Source: Caprella mutica (Eukaryota; Arthropoda; Malacostraca; Amphipoda; Caprellidae). From it: a DNA stretch of 64,000 bases. Where the stretch lies: the NCBI GenBank assembly GCA_947561585.1, contig CANNZV010002464.1:38169-102168 (forward strand). The letters run 5' to 3'. The position numbers and the translations under genes were made by a program. Under the pieces are notes generated by a model. That model did not search any database. It was not told the origin of the DNA and worked only from the letters and a program-made list of their open reading frames with translations. Positions 1 through 9,994 of this stretch are shown here, piece after piece. Every line of letters begins with the position of its first letter. Within the stretch, counting starts at the first letter, position 1.

Positions 1-522
1 ATACAACAGTTGGTCATTATTGTCACTGTTTAGACATCTTTCTATTTGAAAGCTTCAAAACCTACAAATATTGAATTTAAATTACTCTCTTAATAAATAA
101 TAGGAGAATGTGATTGACAGACAGATGGTGTTTATATTTTAGCATCATAACTAGTCATAGTAATTAAATCAAGATTCATATTCATCACATATGTATTTGC
201 ATTACACTACACATAACAGAGGTGAAAATTGCAACAATTGATTCTGTACAGTCAAAGCTGAAAAATTTAGCAAAATTTATTGTCAGAGAATAATATTCAA
301 ATTGTTATCCTAAGATTACAGATCTTTTTAGCATCTCTAAAAAAAATATAGCTACTAGCTAGAGGAATGATTCTAATTTTCTTGTAGAAATATGAGAATA
401 TAATATAATTTCATGAATAAAATAGATTATAATGTTATCAACTTTGCTTATAAATGCAATTTACGATATCAAGAACAACCTCTAATAAAATAATTGAAAG
501 TAGCTATTTGTTTTTGACTCAC
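1..522. other. Intron sequence of VPS26C, no exon seen
   Basis: This AT-rich stretch lies downstream of the second VPS26C coding exon on the minus strand. I see no further coding exon, so the rest of the gene should continue beyond the left edge. Confidence 0.4.
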
Positions 523-1370
523 TTTGGGAGAGCTGACAAAAGAGTCAATGAGTCCTGTGGCTTTGGATGGAAACTGAATGGTGAGGCACCCCTCCATCAC
601 CAGAGTGATGCCATCATGCTTCAGATCACCACTGCCATCATTCTTTATACACACTCTACCAGTGACATCATCCTGAGGAAAAGGATTACTAGTTTATTAG
701 GGATTTGATTTCTGCTTCAGCCATATTGCCGACATCAAAAGGAAATTAAGTTGTCACTGACCTACCACAGTCAGTGACAATGCTCATGAATTCTGAATAG
801 GAATGTGACGAAAAGGAAACAAGAAACGGTGGCTGCACTCGCAGATGGAAGAGGAAAATGAAGAGGTTATAGTAAATGAAACCTAAGAGCCTACCTGAGA
901 GCCCTAACTTGAAAAGCATAACTCAAGCGCTATCCTCTTAAATGGCAAGTAGTGTTAAAAAATTGATAAACATGGTAGAAATGAAAAAACAACAATTCAT
1001 AATCCAAATTACAAGTTTGGTGCCCAAGGCACATATGCAATAATTAACCATTTCAGCTATAATGGTTTATAATGTTTAATATGCACCACACTTATTTAGT
1101 TATGTTATATTTGTAGTTAGCTACCTGATATGTAGGTAGATATTTTAATAATAAATAGAATATTTTTTGCCTATAAATAAAATTACATGCAAATGTGCAT
1201 TACACTTTACATAATTAGCAACATTTAACTGAAAAGTAATTAAAGAAGATTAAAATTCTAATAATTCATATGACAACTGCAATAGTCACAATAGGGACAG
1301 TATAAAAACTCACCCCAGGATGATAAACTTTGCTATGCTTCTTCAACTCTATAACCATTGAAAACACCAT
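523..1370 (-). CDS. VPS26C: VPS26C (DSCR3), Commander/retriever subunit, 5' part only
   Basis: Two coding exons are visible on the minus strand. Exon 1 (1370..1314) encodes 19 residues from MVFSMVIELKKHSKVYHPG and ends at a GTGAGT donor. Exon 2 (672..523) starts after TTTTCCTCAG, encodes 50 residues including KHDGITLVMEGCLTIQF, and ends at GTGAGTC. Both junctions are phase 0 and the frame stays open. The pattern of a short lysine-rich first strand, KVYHPG, then a 'G(I/V)(S/T)L.MEG' strand matches the arrestin-like N-terminal fold of VPS26C. In the known family this protein is the arrestin-fold subunit of the retriever trimer (with VPS35L and VPS29), which recycles membrane cargo from endosomes together with the CCC complex. 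The family is about 297 aa, so roughly three quarters lies off the left edge. VPS26A/B is a less likely alternative, because exon 1 fits VPS26C better. Confidence 0.8.
701..1030 (+). repeat. Interspersed repeat, family S (copy 1)
   Basis: This copy shares long blocks with sequences at 5826..6420, 17795..18290, 19475..19735 and 23240..23700. Shared landmarks include AATGTGACGAAAAGG, GGATGGAAGAGGAAAATGAAG and CTAGCGCTATCCTC. It lies in the first intron of VPS26C. No terminal inverted repeats, tRNA-like promoter boxes or poly(A) tail could be recognised, so its class is unknown; a SINE or a fragment of a larger element are both possible. Confidence 0.6.
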
Positions 1371-1806
1371 TATAAATATCTATGTTAATAATTAATCAAA
1401 ATTATATTCATCTGAAAAAGTAGTAAGTAAGGTTAATCTAGTATAAAATTTGAAAATAGGAGTAAATAAAATTTGTTCTTTTTCACTCTGATTATTATTT
1501 ATTGAATTTTATTCTCTCTGAATCTAAACCCAAAAATTTGAAATTTGTGATCTCATTCTGACTGTTTCTGAGCCTGAGGGAGATCTTGAATTAATTCCTA
1601 TGTTAGGTTCACACAGGTAAATTCTGCCTGCGTTACTTCAATTTTTAATTGCGGCCATCTCAAGAAAGTCTAAATCCTGCCGAACTCAGGTAAACCAAGT
1701 CTCTCCATTTGTCTCTTCGGCTTTCTTCTTCTTGAAAAGAAGCTGAATTTCTCTACAAAATCATCAAATTATCATAAATTCTCCCCATAATAACATTGTG
1801 TGATTG

Positions 1807-1950
1807 CCAGTCTGCAGAATATGGGACATTTTTTACATTTTCTGTGCAAACAATTCCTAATTTCCTCCTATATTTACATGTATTTTACTGAGAACAAATG
1901 CCAAAATAGAGGATTTCTTGGAGAAGAGTTTACCAGTTCTTGCAGTCTGG
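1807..1950. mobile_element. hAT-like MITE, family E, 8-bp TSD TGTGATTG
   Basis: The 144-bp element runs from CCAGTCTGCAG to TTGCAGTCTGG and is flanked by the perfect duplication TGTGATTG (1799-1806 and 1951-1958). The centre contains TCCTATATTTACATG, the family-E version of the shared core. Further E copies are at about 2155-2300, 10849-11010, 27256-27400 and 30233-30357. It has no coding capacity and would depend on an unseen transposase. Confidence 0.8.
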
Positions 1951-2154
1951 TGTGATTGTGATTGCAGGATATTAAGCATAGGGGAAAATTAAATATTTCT
2001 CTCCATTATCAATTGAAGGGCTCAAAGAGTCAAAATAGTTATCTTAAACTCATCAAATATCAATAAAATAATGATAAAGAACATGCTTCATTACATAGTG
2101 GCTGAACTGAATTTATATTGAAATGTTGAATATCAAAAGAAGCTCGATTCATAA

Positions 2155-2300
2155 TCAGTCTACAGAATATGGGACAAATTTAACATTCTTTAACCATAAT
2201 TTTCTCCTATATTTGCATGCATTTTTAGTGAAAACTGAAGTCAAAATATAGAATTTATAGGAGAAGAGTTTACTGTCGATTTATCAGTTCCTGCAGTCAC
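2155..2300. mobile_element. hAT-like MITE, family E, degraded
   Basis: The sequence CAGTCTACAGAATATGGGAC followed by TTTGCATGCATTTTTAGTG and a closing TTCCTGCAGTC matches family E. The right end is eroded and I could not read a target duplication. Confidence 0.6.
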
Positions 2301-2452
2301 TGCATTAGAGTCCAAACTTCAGACATCAGTGTTGAGAGGCGAGTGCCTGAGAGTAACACAGTAACTCTATCTCGACTCAATCCACTCTTAAAAATACCTT
2401 GGGGCTTGGGCTAACCCAGAATGAAATGAATGTCATCACAGACATTCAGACC

Positions 2453-2636
2453 CCAGTCTGTATTTGGTGCACAAAATTCCACTGACTTTTTGTAAAAGCT
2501 GAAAAAATCCACCATAAATTTCCACTAATTTGGCTGTTCCACCAACATTTTACCCATTTTTCCACCAAAAATTAATGGTAACATAGGAATAAATAGCTAT
2601 AAATCCACCGACTTTGCCAGACAAAATACAGACTGG
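2453..2636. mobile_element. hAT-like MITE, family B
   Basis: The element starts CCAGTCTGTATTTGGTGC and ends AAATACAGACTGG. Inside, the hexamer TCCACC recurs and the core reads AATGGTAACATAGG. TCAGACC occurs near both ends, but offset by four bases on the right, so the target duplication is not clean. Confidence 0.75.
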
Positions 2637-2806
2637 TCAATCAGACCCAGGTAACTGACCACTCTGGAAAAAGACTAAAGTAGTCTCTTCTGATGGATTA
2701 ATTACTCTGTTGGGAGTTTAGCAAACCTCAAAATACAATAATAAATTAATGGAAACTGTATAATCCGGAGCATTTAGCCTATAAAATTCATCTGTTAGCC
2801 TAAGGT

Positions 2807-3040
2807 CCAGACTGTATTTCATGGTAAATTCCACCGACTTGTTGGCGGAATTTTTTCCCCTTGAAAATAATATTCTGGCAAAGTCGGTGGATTTTTAGCT
2901 ATTTATTCATATGTTACCATTAATTTTTGGTGGAAAAATGGGTAAAATGTTGGTGGATCAGCCAATTACTGAAAATTTATGGTGAATTTTTCAGCTTTTT
3001 GAGAAAGTCAGTGGAATTTTGTGCACCAAATACAGACTGG
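2807..3040. mobile_element. hAT-like MITE, family B, 8-bp TSD CCTAAGGT
   Basis: This element is in the opposite orientation to the copy at 2453-2636. It runs from CCAGACTGTATTTC to AAATACAGACTGG and has the perfect 8-bp duplication CCTAAGGT at 2799-2806 and 3041-3048. The motif GGTGGA or a close variant recurs at about 2884, 2931, 2950, 2980 and 3010. The central core is TATGTTACCATTAATTT. Confidence 0.85.
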
Positions 3041-3195
3041 CCTAAGGTGTTTTCCAGGGACCAGAGTGGGTAACTGAGGTAATAAAGCATGTCCGAACTC
3101 GCCCTTTTAATGGCAAGTTTATTGCAGCTATATCAAGCCCTTCATTTGCAAATAATGAGAAATATCTATTTAGTATTTTTCTCCTATGCTACAAT

Positions 3196-3420
3196 CCAAG
3201 TAATAAAGCATGTCCAAACTCGCCATTTTAATGGCGAGTTTGTGAGTTATTTTGAGCCCTTCAATTGCAAATGGCGAGTTTTATCTATTTTTCTCCTATG
3301 TAACAATGTTATTTTGGAGAGAATTTATGAAAATTTGATCATTTTGGAGAGAATTTGTTGAATTTTGGAGAGAGCTGGAGAGACAAATGGCGAGTTTATG
3401 AGACATACTATTTTACTTGG
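3196..3420. mobile_element. hAT-like MITE, family C, TSD GCTACAAT
   Basis: The 225-bp element has the ends CCAAGTAATAAAG and TATTTTACTTGG and is flanked by the perfect duplication GCTACAAT (3188-3195 and 3421-3428). It contains repeated TTTTGGAGAGA motifs and several AAACTCGCCATT/AATGGCGAGTTT units. It sits inside another copy of its own family. Confidence 0.85.
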
Positions 3421-3509
3421 GCTACAATGTTATTTTGGAGAGAATTCATGATAATTTGATCATTTTTGAAAGAAATTTGGTTATATTTATTTTTGGAGTA
3501 GCTGGAGAG

Positions 3510-3785
3510 CCTGTCTGCAGAATGCGTCTCTTCTCCCGCAGAGATTTTAATTTGAGACACAGTTACTCTCTGACTCTCAGCAGCAGATTCAGAATCTCCC
3601 GCAGCTAAATTAATGGTAACATAGGAAAGGAATTAATTCAAAATCTCCCGCAGCTAAATTAATGGTAACATAGGAATTAATTCAAGATCTCCCGCAGAGA
3701 TCAGCAATTTCTAAAATGCAATCAAAAACTCCGCAGAGCCAGAGCCGCAGAGTCTTGAAAAAATGTTCCATATTCTGCAGACTGG
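3510..3785. mobile_element. hAT-like MITE, family A, TSD CTGGAGAG
   Basis: The element ends in TATTCTGCAGACTGG and starts with the slightly mutated CCTGTCTGCAG. It is flanked by CTGGAGAG at 3502-3509 and 3786-3793. The motif CTCCCGCAG, typical of family A, occurs several times. The segment around AATTAATGGTAACATAGG is present twice in tandem. Confidence 0.8.
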
Positions 3786-3860
3786 CTGGAGAGCCAGTCT
3801 GCAATGCATGCACAGCACAATCAGTCTCAGGATATTTAAATTTTATGGCAATTTGTCTCG

Positions 3861-4088
3861 CCCAAGTAAAATAGTATGTCTCATAAACTCACCATTTGTC
3901 TCTCCAGCTCTCTCCAAAATTCAATAATTTCTCTCCAAAATGATCAAATTATCATTAATTCTCTCCAAAATAACATTGTAGCATAGGAGAAAAATAGATA
4001 AAACTCGCCATTTGCAATTGAAGAGCTAAAAATAACTGTCACAAACTCGCCATTGAAATGGCGAGTTTGGACATGCTTTATTACTTGG
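3861..4088. mobile_element. hAT-like MITE, family C, nested in F
   Basis: The element starts CCCAAGTAAAATAG and ends TTATTACTTGG. It is flanked by TTGTCTCG (3853-3860) and TTGTCTCC (4089-4096), a 7-of-8 match to a target duplication. CTCTCCAAAAT recurs four times. Confidence 0.8.
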
Positions 4089-4215
4089 TTGTCTCCAAAG
4101 ATTTCCCAATTTCTCTCCAAAATGACCAAAAATTTCAAAATACTCTCCAGTAATAACATGCAAACATAGGAATTAATTGAGAAATTGTCACCGGATAATT
4201 CAGGAGACTAATTTC

Positions 4216-4454
4216 CCAGTCTCAGCAGTCTGCAGAATATGGAACATTTTTCCAAGATTCTCTGCGGGAGTTTTTGATTGAATTTTAGAAATTTTAGATC
4301 TCTGCGCCTGCGGGAGATTTTGAATTAATTCCTATGTTACCATTAATTTAGCTGCGGGAGATTCTGAATCTTTTACTGAGAGTCAGAGAGTAACTGTCTC
4401 AGAGTCTCTCAAATTAAAATCTCTCCGGGAGAAGAGACACATTCTGCAGACTGG
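4216..4454. mobile_element. hAT-like MITE, family A, nested in F, TSD CTAATTTC
   Basis: The ends are CCAGTCT and ATTCTGCAGACTGG, with the perfect duplication CTAATTTC at 4208-4215 and 4455-4462. CTGCGGGAG or a close variant is repeated in one orientation, and the core reads TTCCTATGTTACCATTAATT. Confidence 0.85.
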
Positions 4455-4543
4455 CTAATTTCAAGGCATCAAAAGTCGCCGGATAAACTTCACAACGTCA
4501 ACTTCATGCATCTTTTGCAGTCTGGCTGGAGAGTCCAGACTGC

Positions 4544-4745
4544 CCAGTCTGTATTTGGTGCAAAAAATCCAACTGACTTTTTCAAAAAGCTGAAAAAATG
4601 AAATCCACCATAAATTTCCAGTAATTTGGCTGATCCACCGAAAATTAATGGTAACATAGGAATAAATAGCTAAAATCAACCGACTTTGCAAGAACATTAA
4701 TTTCAGTGAGAAAAAATTCCACAGACATGTCGGTGGAATTTTTTC
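4544..4745. mobile_element. Family B MITE, right end lost
   Basis: The copy begins CCAGTCTGTATTTGGTGC and proceeds through the B core (AATTAATGGTAACATAGG) and ATGTCGGTGGAATTTTTTCC. It then passes into unrelated sequence without the usual terminal AAATACAGACTGG. Confidence 0.65.
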
Positions 4746-4880
4746 CCTCAGAGGTCCAGAGACGATGCGGTCGGTGCCTGGATCCTATTCCTGGCCCCTG
4801 GGGAGAATCCTGGCGAGAATCACGAGGTTGCACAAAGATCTAATTTGCGGATCATTCACATGCACTTTGCTCGTCTGGTT
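4746..4880. other. Unexplained GC-richer island
   Basis: This block is much richer in G and C than its surroundings and is open in more than one frame on both strands. It follows the truncated B element. No protein family could be recognised; it may be a fragment of a coding transposon or an old exon. Confidence 0.3.
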
Positions 4881-5403
4881 GAGGAGATCGTCCTCAAAAG
4901 ATCATTTTTTCTTTTATTATACATTGTAGAACTTTGATATACATATAAAATATCGAATTTGAAAATTGGGCAAGGTAAAAAATTACGTTTTCTTTATAGA
5001 ATACGGATATGGAAGAAAATGTGATTTTAAGGGTGTGACCGTGCGCAAGTAATATATCTATACAAAACTATCGCTATAAACAACGTAGGGGAAAGTCCCC
5101 ATTTATCGGCCACTTAAGAGGTTTCCTTCAAAACTATTATTATTGTTTAACTCTCCTCTCTACTAATGCATATACGACAGAACCAACTAAAAGATGAAAT
5201 TCAAATCTTTTAAACCATATAAAGTACTATGCAATTACTTTAGTATAAATTAATCTACATTGAATCAAATATTATATCTGAAAAACTCCAAATATCGACA
5301 TGTTGAAACCAAATATCGTCACATATTATTACCCATTTATCGTCATGCGTCGATACATGGGTGATATCGTCCACAGAATAAAATTTTCATTGAACAGCTT
5401 GCA

Positions 5404-5790
5404 GGATGGGGGAAAATCAGATAGAATGGGGAAAATTAGGTAGAATGGGGAAAATCAGGTAGAATGGAGGAAAATCAGGTAGAATGGAGGAAAATTGGAT
5501 ATAATTGGGAAAATTATGTAGAATACAGGGAAAATTAGGTAGAATGCAGAGAAAATTAGGTAGAATGGGGGGAAAATCAGGTAGAATGGGGGAAAATCAG
5601 GTAGAATGGGGAAAAATAAGGTAGAATTGAGAAAATTAGGTAGAATGGGGAAAATCAGGTAGAATGGGGGATAATTAGATAGAATTGGGGAAAATCAGGT
5701 GGAATTGAGAAAATTAGGTAGAATGGGGGAAAATCAGGTTGGAATGGGGAAAAATCAGGTAGAATGAGGGAAAAATTGTCTTAGTAGGGG
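5404..5790. repeat. Minisatellite, 17-20 bp unit (TAGAATGGGGAAAATCAGG)
   Basis: About twenty copies of a G- and A-rich unit resembling TAGAATGGGGAAAATCAGG follow each other with small length changes (17 to 20 bases). The strand is strongly purine-rich. Confidence 0.9.
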
Positions 5791-5825
5791 AAAGATGCCA
5801 GAATGGAGAAATTATTGATTGCAGC

Positions 5826-6420
5826 TAGCAGGGGGTTTAACGTCTGCTTCGGAACCAAAGGCCATATATCGCTGATGTCAAATAAAACTGAATCCAAGGG
5901 ACTCGAAGAAGCAGTCAGAAAGAAAAGTGGCTTCATGAACAAAGTCACCTACCACCTTCAGTGACAAAGCTCATGGATGTAGGAAAGCTACTCAGTTAAT
6001 GCAGTCAAGGAATGTGACGAAAATGGCCACTCTGGGCCCTGAACTGTTGTAATTTGGATCATGAAATATTTTCCCCATTTTATCCAAGTAAATGTTTTGT
6101 AACGCTACTAACAGTTTTAGAGGGTAGCGCTGGGTTTATGTTCTTCAACTACAAGGTCTTAATAAGTTTTTGTGTTAGGTAGACTCGTTGGTTTCATTTA
6201 CTATCACCTCCTCATCTTCTTCTTCGATCCGTGAGTGCAATCACCGGATATACCGTATACGTATACTTCTTCATCACATTTTTGTTACGTGACTACATTC
6301 ACGGAGTAGCTTTACTGCATCCAAGAGCAAGACACCGACAGGTGGTATTTGACTTTGCTCATGAATCTCATCTAAATAAATTTATATTTTGATGTCAGTG
6401 AATTGGCATCCGATTCTGCA
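5826..6420. repeat. Family S repeat, two copies head to head
   Basis: Positions 5830-6025 read the family in the forward direction (GGGTTTAACGTCTGC to AATGTGACGAAAATGG). Positions 6035-6420 read it in reverse (AGCGCTGGGTTTATG to GAATCTCATCTAAAT). The two halves are partly complementary. Confidence 0.6.
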
Positions 6421-7138
6421 GCAGTCGTTAAAAACCCTACATAAGTAATTAATCAAAGCGACAATATTTTTAATTTCCTTCTCATTAAATTATCTTGAGT
6501 ATCACAATAATGTTTCGTACTATTGGGTCACACAGAGTATTAAAAACTTCAAAAAGAATGAAAAATATATAGTAAACTTTATTTTACGCGGTTTATTTAA
6601 CATATTCAAAGTTTTCCCGGACACTGGAAATGGCATTTAAGATAATATGATGGATTAACGATAATTAATTAATGATATGAATTATTTCAGCTGAAATCAA
6701 TTTATTTTGAGAGGAAAAAGATTTAGATAACCAAAATCGTATCGAAATTTTGATAGATCACGTTGTTTGATTTTCCAAATAGATGAAGTTCACAAAATAT
6801 ATATCATCGTAAACTGTGTAAATAATAAATAACTGAATCTCAGAGAAATGTGAACACTAAACTACCTATTAAATGATTTTAAGATAAATATCAGCTAGAT
6901 GTTAATTATTAATAACACACGCAGATGTTAAGATGTGCAAACCTTCTTTGGATAACGTGTACGGCAATACAACAACATGACGTCTAAAACTTGTGAAAAT
7001 TTTGTACGTTTTATCAAATTAGAAGACACCTTTTCAAATTAAATCAAATTTTATTTCTTTACTAATCATTATTTAGATGAACAAGGTATATTTAATAAAA
7101 TAATCAACTATTATGATTCTATTATAATTGTATAACCC

Positions 7139-7162
7139 ACCCCCACCCCCCCCCCCCCCCTC
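7139..7162. repeat. Poly-C tract
   Basis: A C-rich run interrupted by one A forms a simple low-complexity tract in otherwise AT-rich sequence. Confidence 0.9.
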
Positions 7163-7794
7163 CTCTAATTACTCCACCTTCCCTGCTTACCACCCTATTA
7201 TAATTGAGTTCCAGTAGGTCGATAAACGGATAAAAGCTATTTAAACATAGAAAATTGAATAAATATTGAGAATTGATATATTTACTAACCATTAAACTGT
7301 TTTAGAACAACTATTGCGAAATTGATCAAAATACCATTTATCGTCACCCCATGACGATAAATGGAAAATCCTCTTTATTGATACCCAAATATCGACACAT
7401 CTATTTATTTTAAATATTGATTACTAAATTAATTTCTGATTTTATATTTAAGAAATGCAATTAAACGCAAGCAAAATTGTATGCACATTATTTTGAAAAA
7501 AAATATATTTGAAGCGTAAAATTGCGCATAACAAATTCTCTATACCTAATCAATTTCGGTAGGTTTGTCCTGAATGTACCGTATCGTCATACATCTCATC
7601 AGTTAAACTGATACTCTGATTGTAATTTTAAATGAAATTACTTACATTTTTGTAACAATAATAAAAATATATGGAGACATCGATTTGTAAAATACCTAAA
7701 CCATTGAAATGTTTCTAAGTCTTGTTATAGACGAAAAAAACTGAAACGTGACGATAAATGGAGAGGGACGATACAAGGAGCCCTTACTCTATAT

Positions 7795-9240
7795 CGATTC
7801 GATTTCTTTTCGATTGCCTGGGATCATCGAATCGACAGACCGTACGTTGTTTGTTTAATATCAATATCTGCAGATAATGAAAGCTGATAGTGATTGTCCA
7901 TTAGGAAACCATGTTTTTTTTATAGGTAGCCTAGTTATTTTTGTTCGGAATCAACCTTTTGAAAATAAATTTTATATGTAATACATATTCATTACAAAGA
8001 TTAATCGCCAAACAGCAATATAGCTGGATTAATTGTAGCTTATGGACATGGTAATTTGTTATTTATTAGCAACGTTCTTTCATTTAAAATAGTTTTATTT
8101 CAATTGATCAAATCGTTAGCAATTACCGTACAGGACATATTAATAATTATAGAATCACTCACAATGTATTATCCAAGGTCATGTAGTACATATATCCACA
8201 GTTACTAGGTTAATTTGCATAAATAAATACTTGCAATGAATATTTAAATAATGTCAATATATTAACAGTTTTCATTGATTGAATGATTAAACCTCTTGAA
8301 ACTTATATTTAAGATACAAACGTACAATGTAGGTAATAGATTCAATTCTAACCTATAATTAATAGTCATATAATGTAGTATGAACAAATTGTACACATAT
8401 CTATTCATCAACGTATAAATGTGCAGTAGCTAACTATTATGTATATATTATATACATAATACACACTATACAGTATATGAATACCCACATAAAATTAGAC
8501 TTATCACATAACAATACGGTCTATACCTACTTCTACTTTATATGTACATTAGTTCATGAATATATCCTGATAGTACTTCATTGACAGTAATTTTTTATTA
8601 TTGGAACATTCCGTGAGAGATATGAATTAAATTTGAAATCAAGTTATACAGGATGTCTATTATAGCATATATGATAATATGATCATATTGAAATCACGTA
8701 TAGTTACAATTCTTCATAAATAATGAGATTTTTTATATATATGAAGCTTTAATTTTACCAGATTAGATTATTAGTAGATGAAATAATGAGTACTCTTACA
8801 ATTTACTACAGCCCAGTCTTCGAAAAGACTCAGGGGAGTTTCAAGGAAAGAAACAACTCGCTCGGAAATGCGAATTACATCACATTTATCTCGCTAATGT
8901 CATTTTATGCGTCATTTCCGTTTTTATTTCTCTGATTATTTGCTATTTCTGAATCATGTGTTTAGTCTAACGTTATTGATGGGTTAGTATTGGCTCATGT
9001 TTAGGCACTGACATTACTAGGTAGGTACTAACTTAACTGCGGTACTTTGCCTACCTACCTTAATATACTAGTTACTACTCCAATTAGTTACTGGGATGCT
9101 ACAAAACTAGTATGGTGTTGATGATAATTAGATATTCAACAATAATTTCCCCTCACATTTTGGTTAAAATAATTGAACCCAGCTCCATCTCCAACACTCA
9201 GTTTGACAGCTTCAGCCTGAGCCAGTGACGGTCCCAGTCT
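7795..9240. other. AT-rich intergenic sequence, nothing recognised
   Basis: I found no plausible exon, inverted-repeat element or tandem array here. Short TAGGTAGGTA and ATATAT runs occur. Confidence 0.5.
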
Positions 9241-9362
9241 CTGCGGGCAGCAGAATATTTAACATTTTTATAAATTCCAAGACTCTCTGAAACAAATCTG
9301 AGCCTAACGGTCCCAGACTTATTCTCCGACTCTCAGTAGCAAATTCAGAATTTCCCCTCGGC

Positions 9363-9894
9363 CCAGTCTGCAAAAGATTCATGAAGTTGTGAAGTTTATG
9401 ATCCCAGTCTGCAGAATGTGTCTCTTCTCCCGCAGAGACTTTTATTTGAGAGAGAGCTACTCTCTGACTCTCATCAGCACTTCAGCAGATTCAGAATCTC
9501 CCGCAGGCTCGCAGCTAAATTAATGGTAACATAGGAATTAATTCAAAATCTCCCGCAGCTAAATTAATGGTAACATAGGAATTAATTCAAGATCTCCCGC
9601 AGAGATCTCCAATTTCTAAAATTTCAATCAAAAACTCCCGCAGAGAGTCTTGGAAAAATGTTCCATATTCTGCAGACTGGAGTTTATCTGGCGACTATTG
9701 AGGCCTTGAAATTAGTCTCCTGAATTTGCTGGGGACAATTTTCTATTTAATTCCTATGTTTACATGTAATTATTGGAGCGTATTTTGAGATTTTTGGTCA
9801 TTTTGGAGAGAAATTGGAAAATCTTTGGAGACAAATTGCCTCAAAAATTAAATATCTGGAGACTGATTGTGATTGTGCATGCTTTGCAGACTGG
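9363..9894. mobile_element. Family F MITE with nested family A MITE
   Basis: The F element runs from CCAGTCTGCAAAAG to CATGCTTTGCAGACTGG with flanks CCCTCGGC (9355-9362) and CCCTGGGC (9895-9902), a 7-of-8 match. A family-A element (9404-9680) splits it near AGTTTAT; the A insertion is flanked by AGTTTATG and AGTTTATC, with three extra bases on the left. The A copy contains two tandem core segments. Confidence 0.75.
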
Positions 9895-9994
9895 CCCTGG
9901 GCTAAATTTAGTTAATTAATGGTAGCCGGTAGGTAAGTGGTAACATAGGATTCAGGAATTGATTCAAAATCTCCCGCAGCTAAATTAATGGTTA

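Larger units (their letters stand above)
3794..4525. mobile_element. hAT-like MITE, family F, TSD CTGGAGAG, carrying two insertions
   Basis: The F element starts CCAGTCTGCAATGCATGCAC directly after the A-element duplication at 3786-3793 and ends TTTTGCAGTCTGG at 4525. CTGGAGAG follows at 4526-4533. After removal of the C insertion (3861-4088) and the A insertion (4216-4454) the residual element is about 265 bp and resembles the copies at 9363-9894 and 39047-39238. Confidence 0.8.
3078..4535. mobile_element. Family C MITE broken open by nested insertions
   Basis: The outer family-C copy begins near GGTAATAAAGCATGTCC (3078) and is interrupted by a second C element at GCTACAAT. It resumes at 3429 and is interrupted again at CTGGAGAG by an A element (3510-3785) and an F element (3794-4525). 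The F element itself contains a C and an A element. The outer copy is no longer traceable after about 4533. Confidence 0.7.
5086..7794. mobile_element. Possible 2.7-kb degenerate inverted-repeat element
   Basis: The left boundary reads TAGGGGAAAGTCCCCATTTA. The right boundary is an imperfect inverse, GGAGCCCTTACTCTA. The motif ATTTATCGTCA or its complement recurs near both ends and inside (about 5331, 7327, 7352 and 7750). The interval holds a minisatellite, a family-S repeat pair and a poly-C run. I see no transposase. Boundaries are approximate. Confidence 0.4.

Noticed and set aside
3944..4159. Frames within the C-family MITE (VIKHVQTRHFNGEF) that recur at several places
   Set aside because: The repeated peptide comes from repeated MITE sequence read in the same frame. 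The elements have TSDs and no start, splice or conservation evidence for translation.
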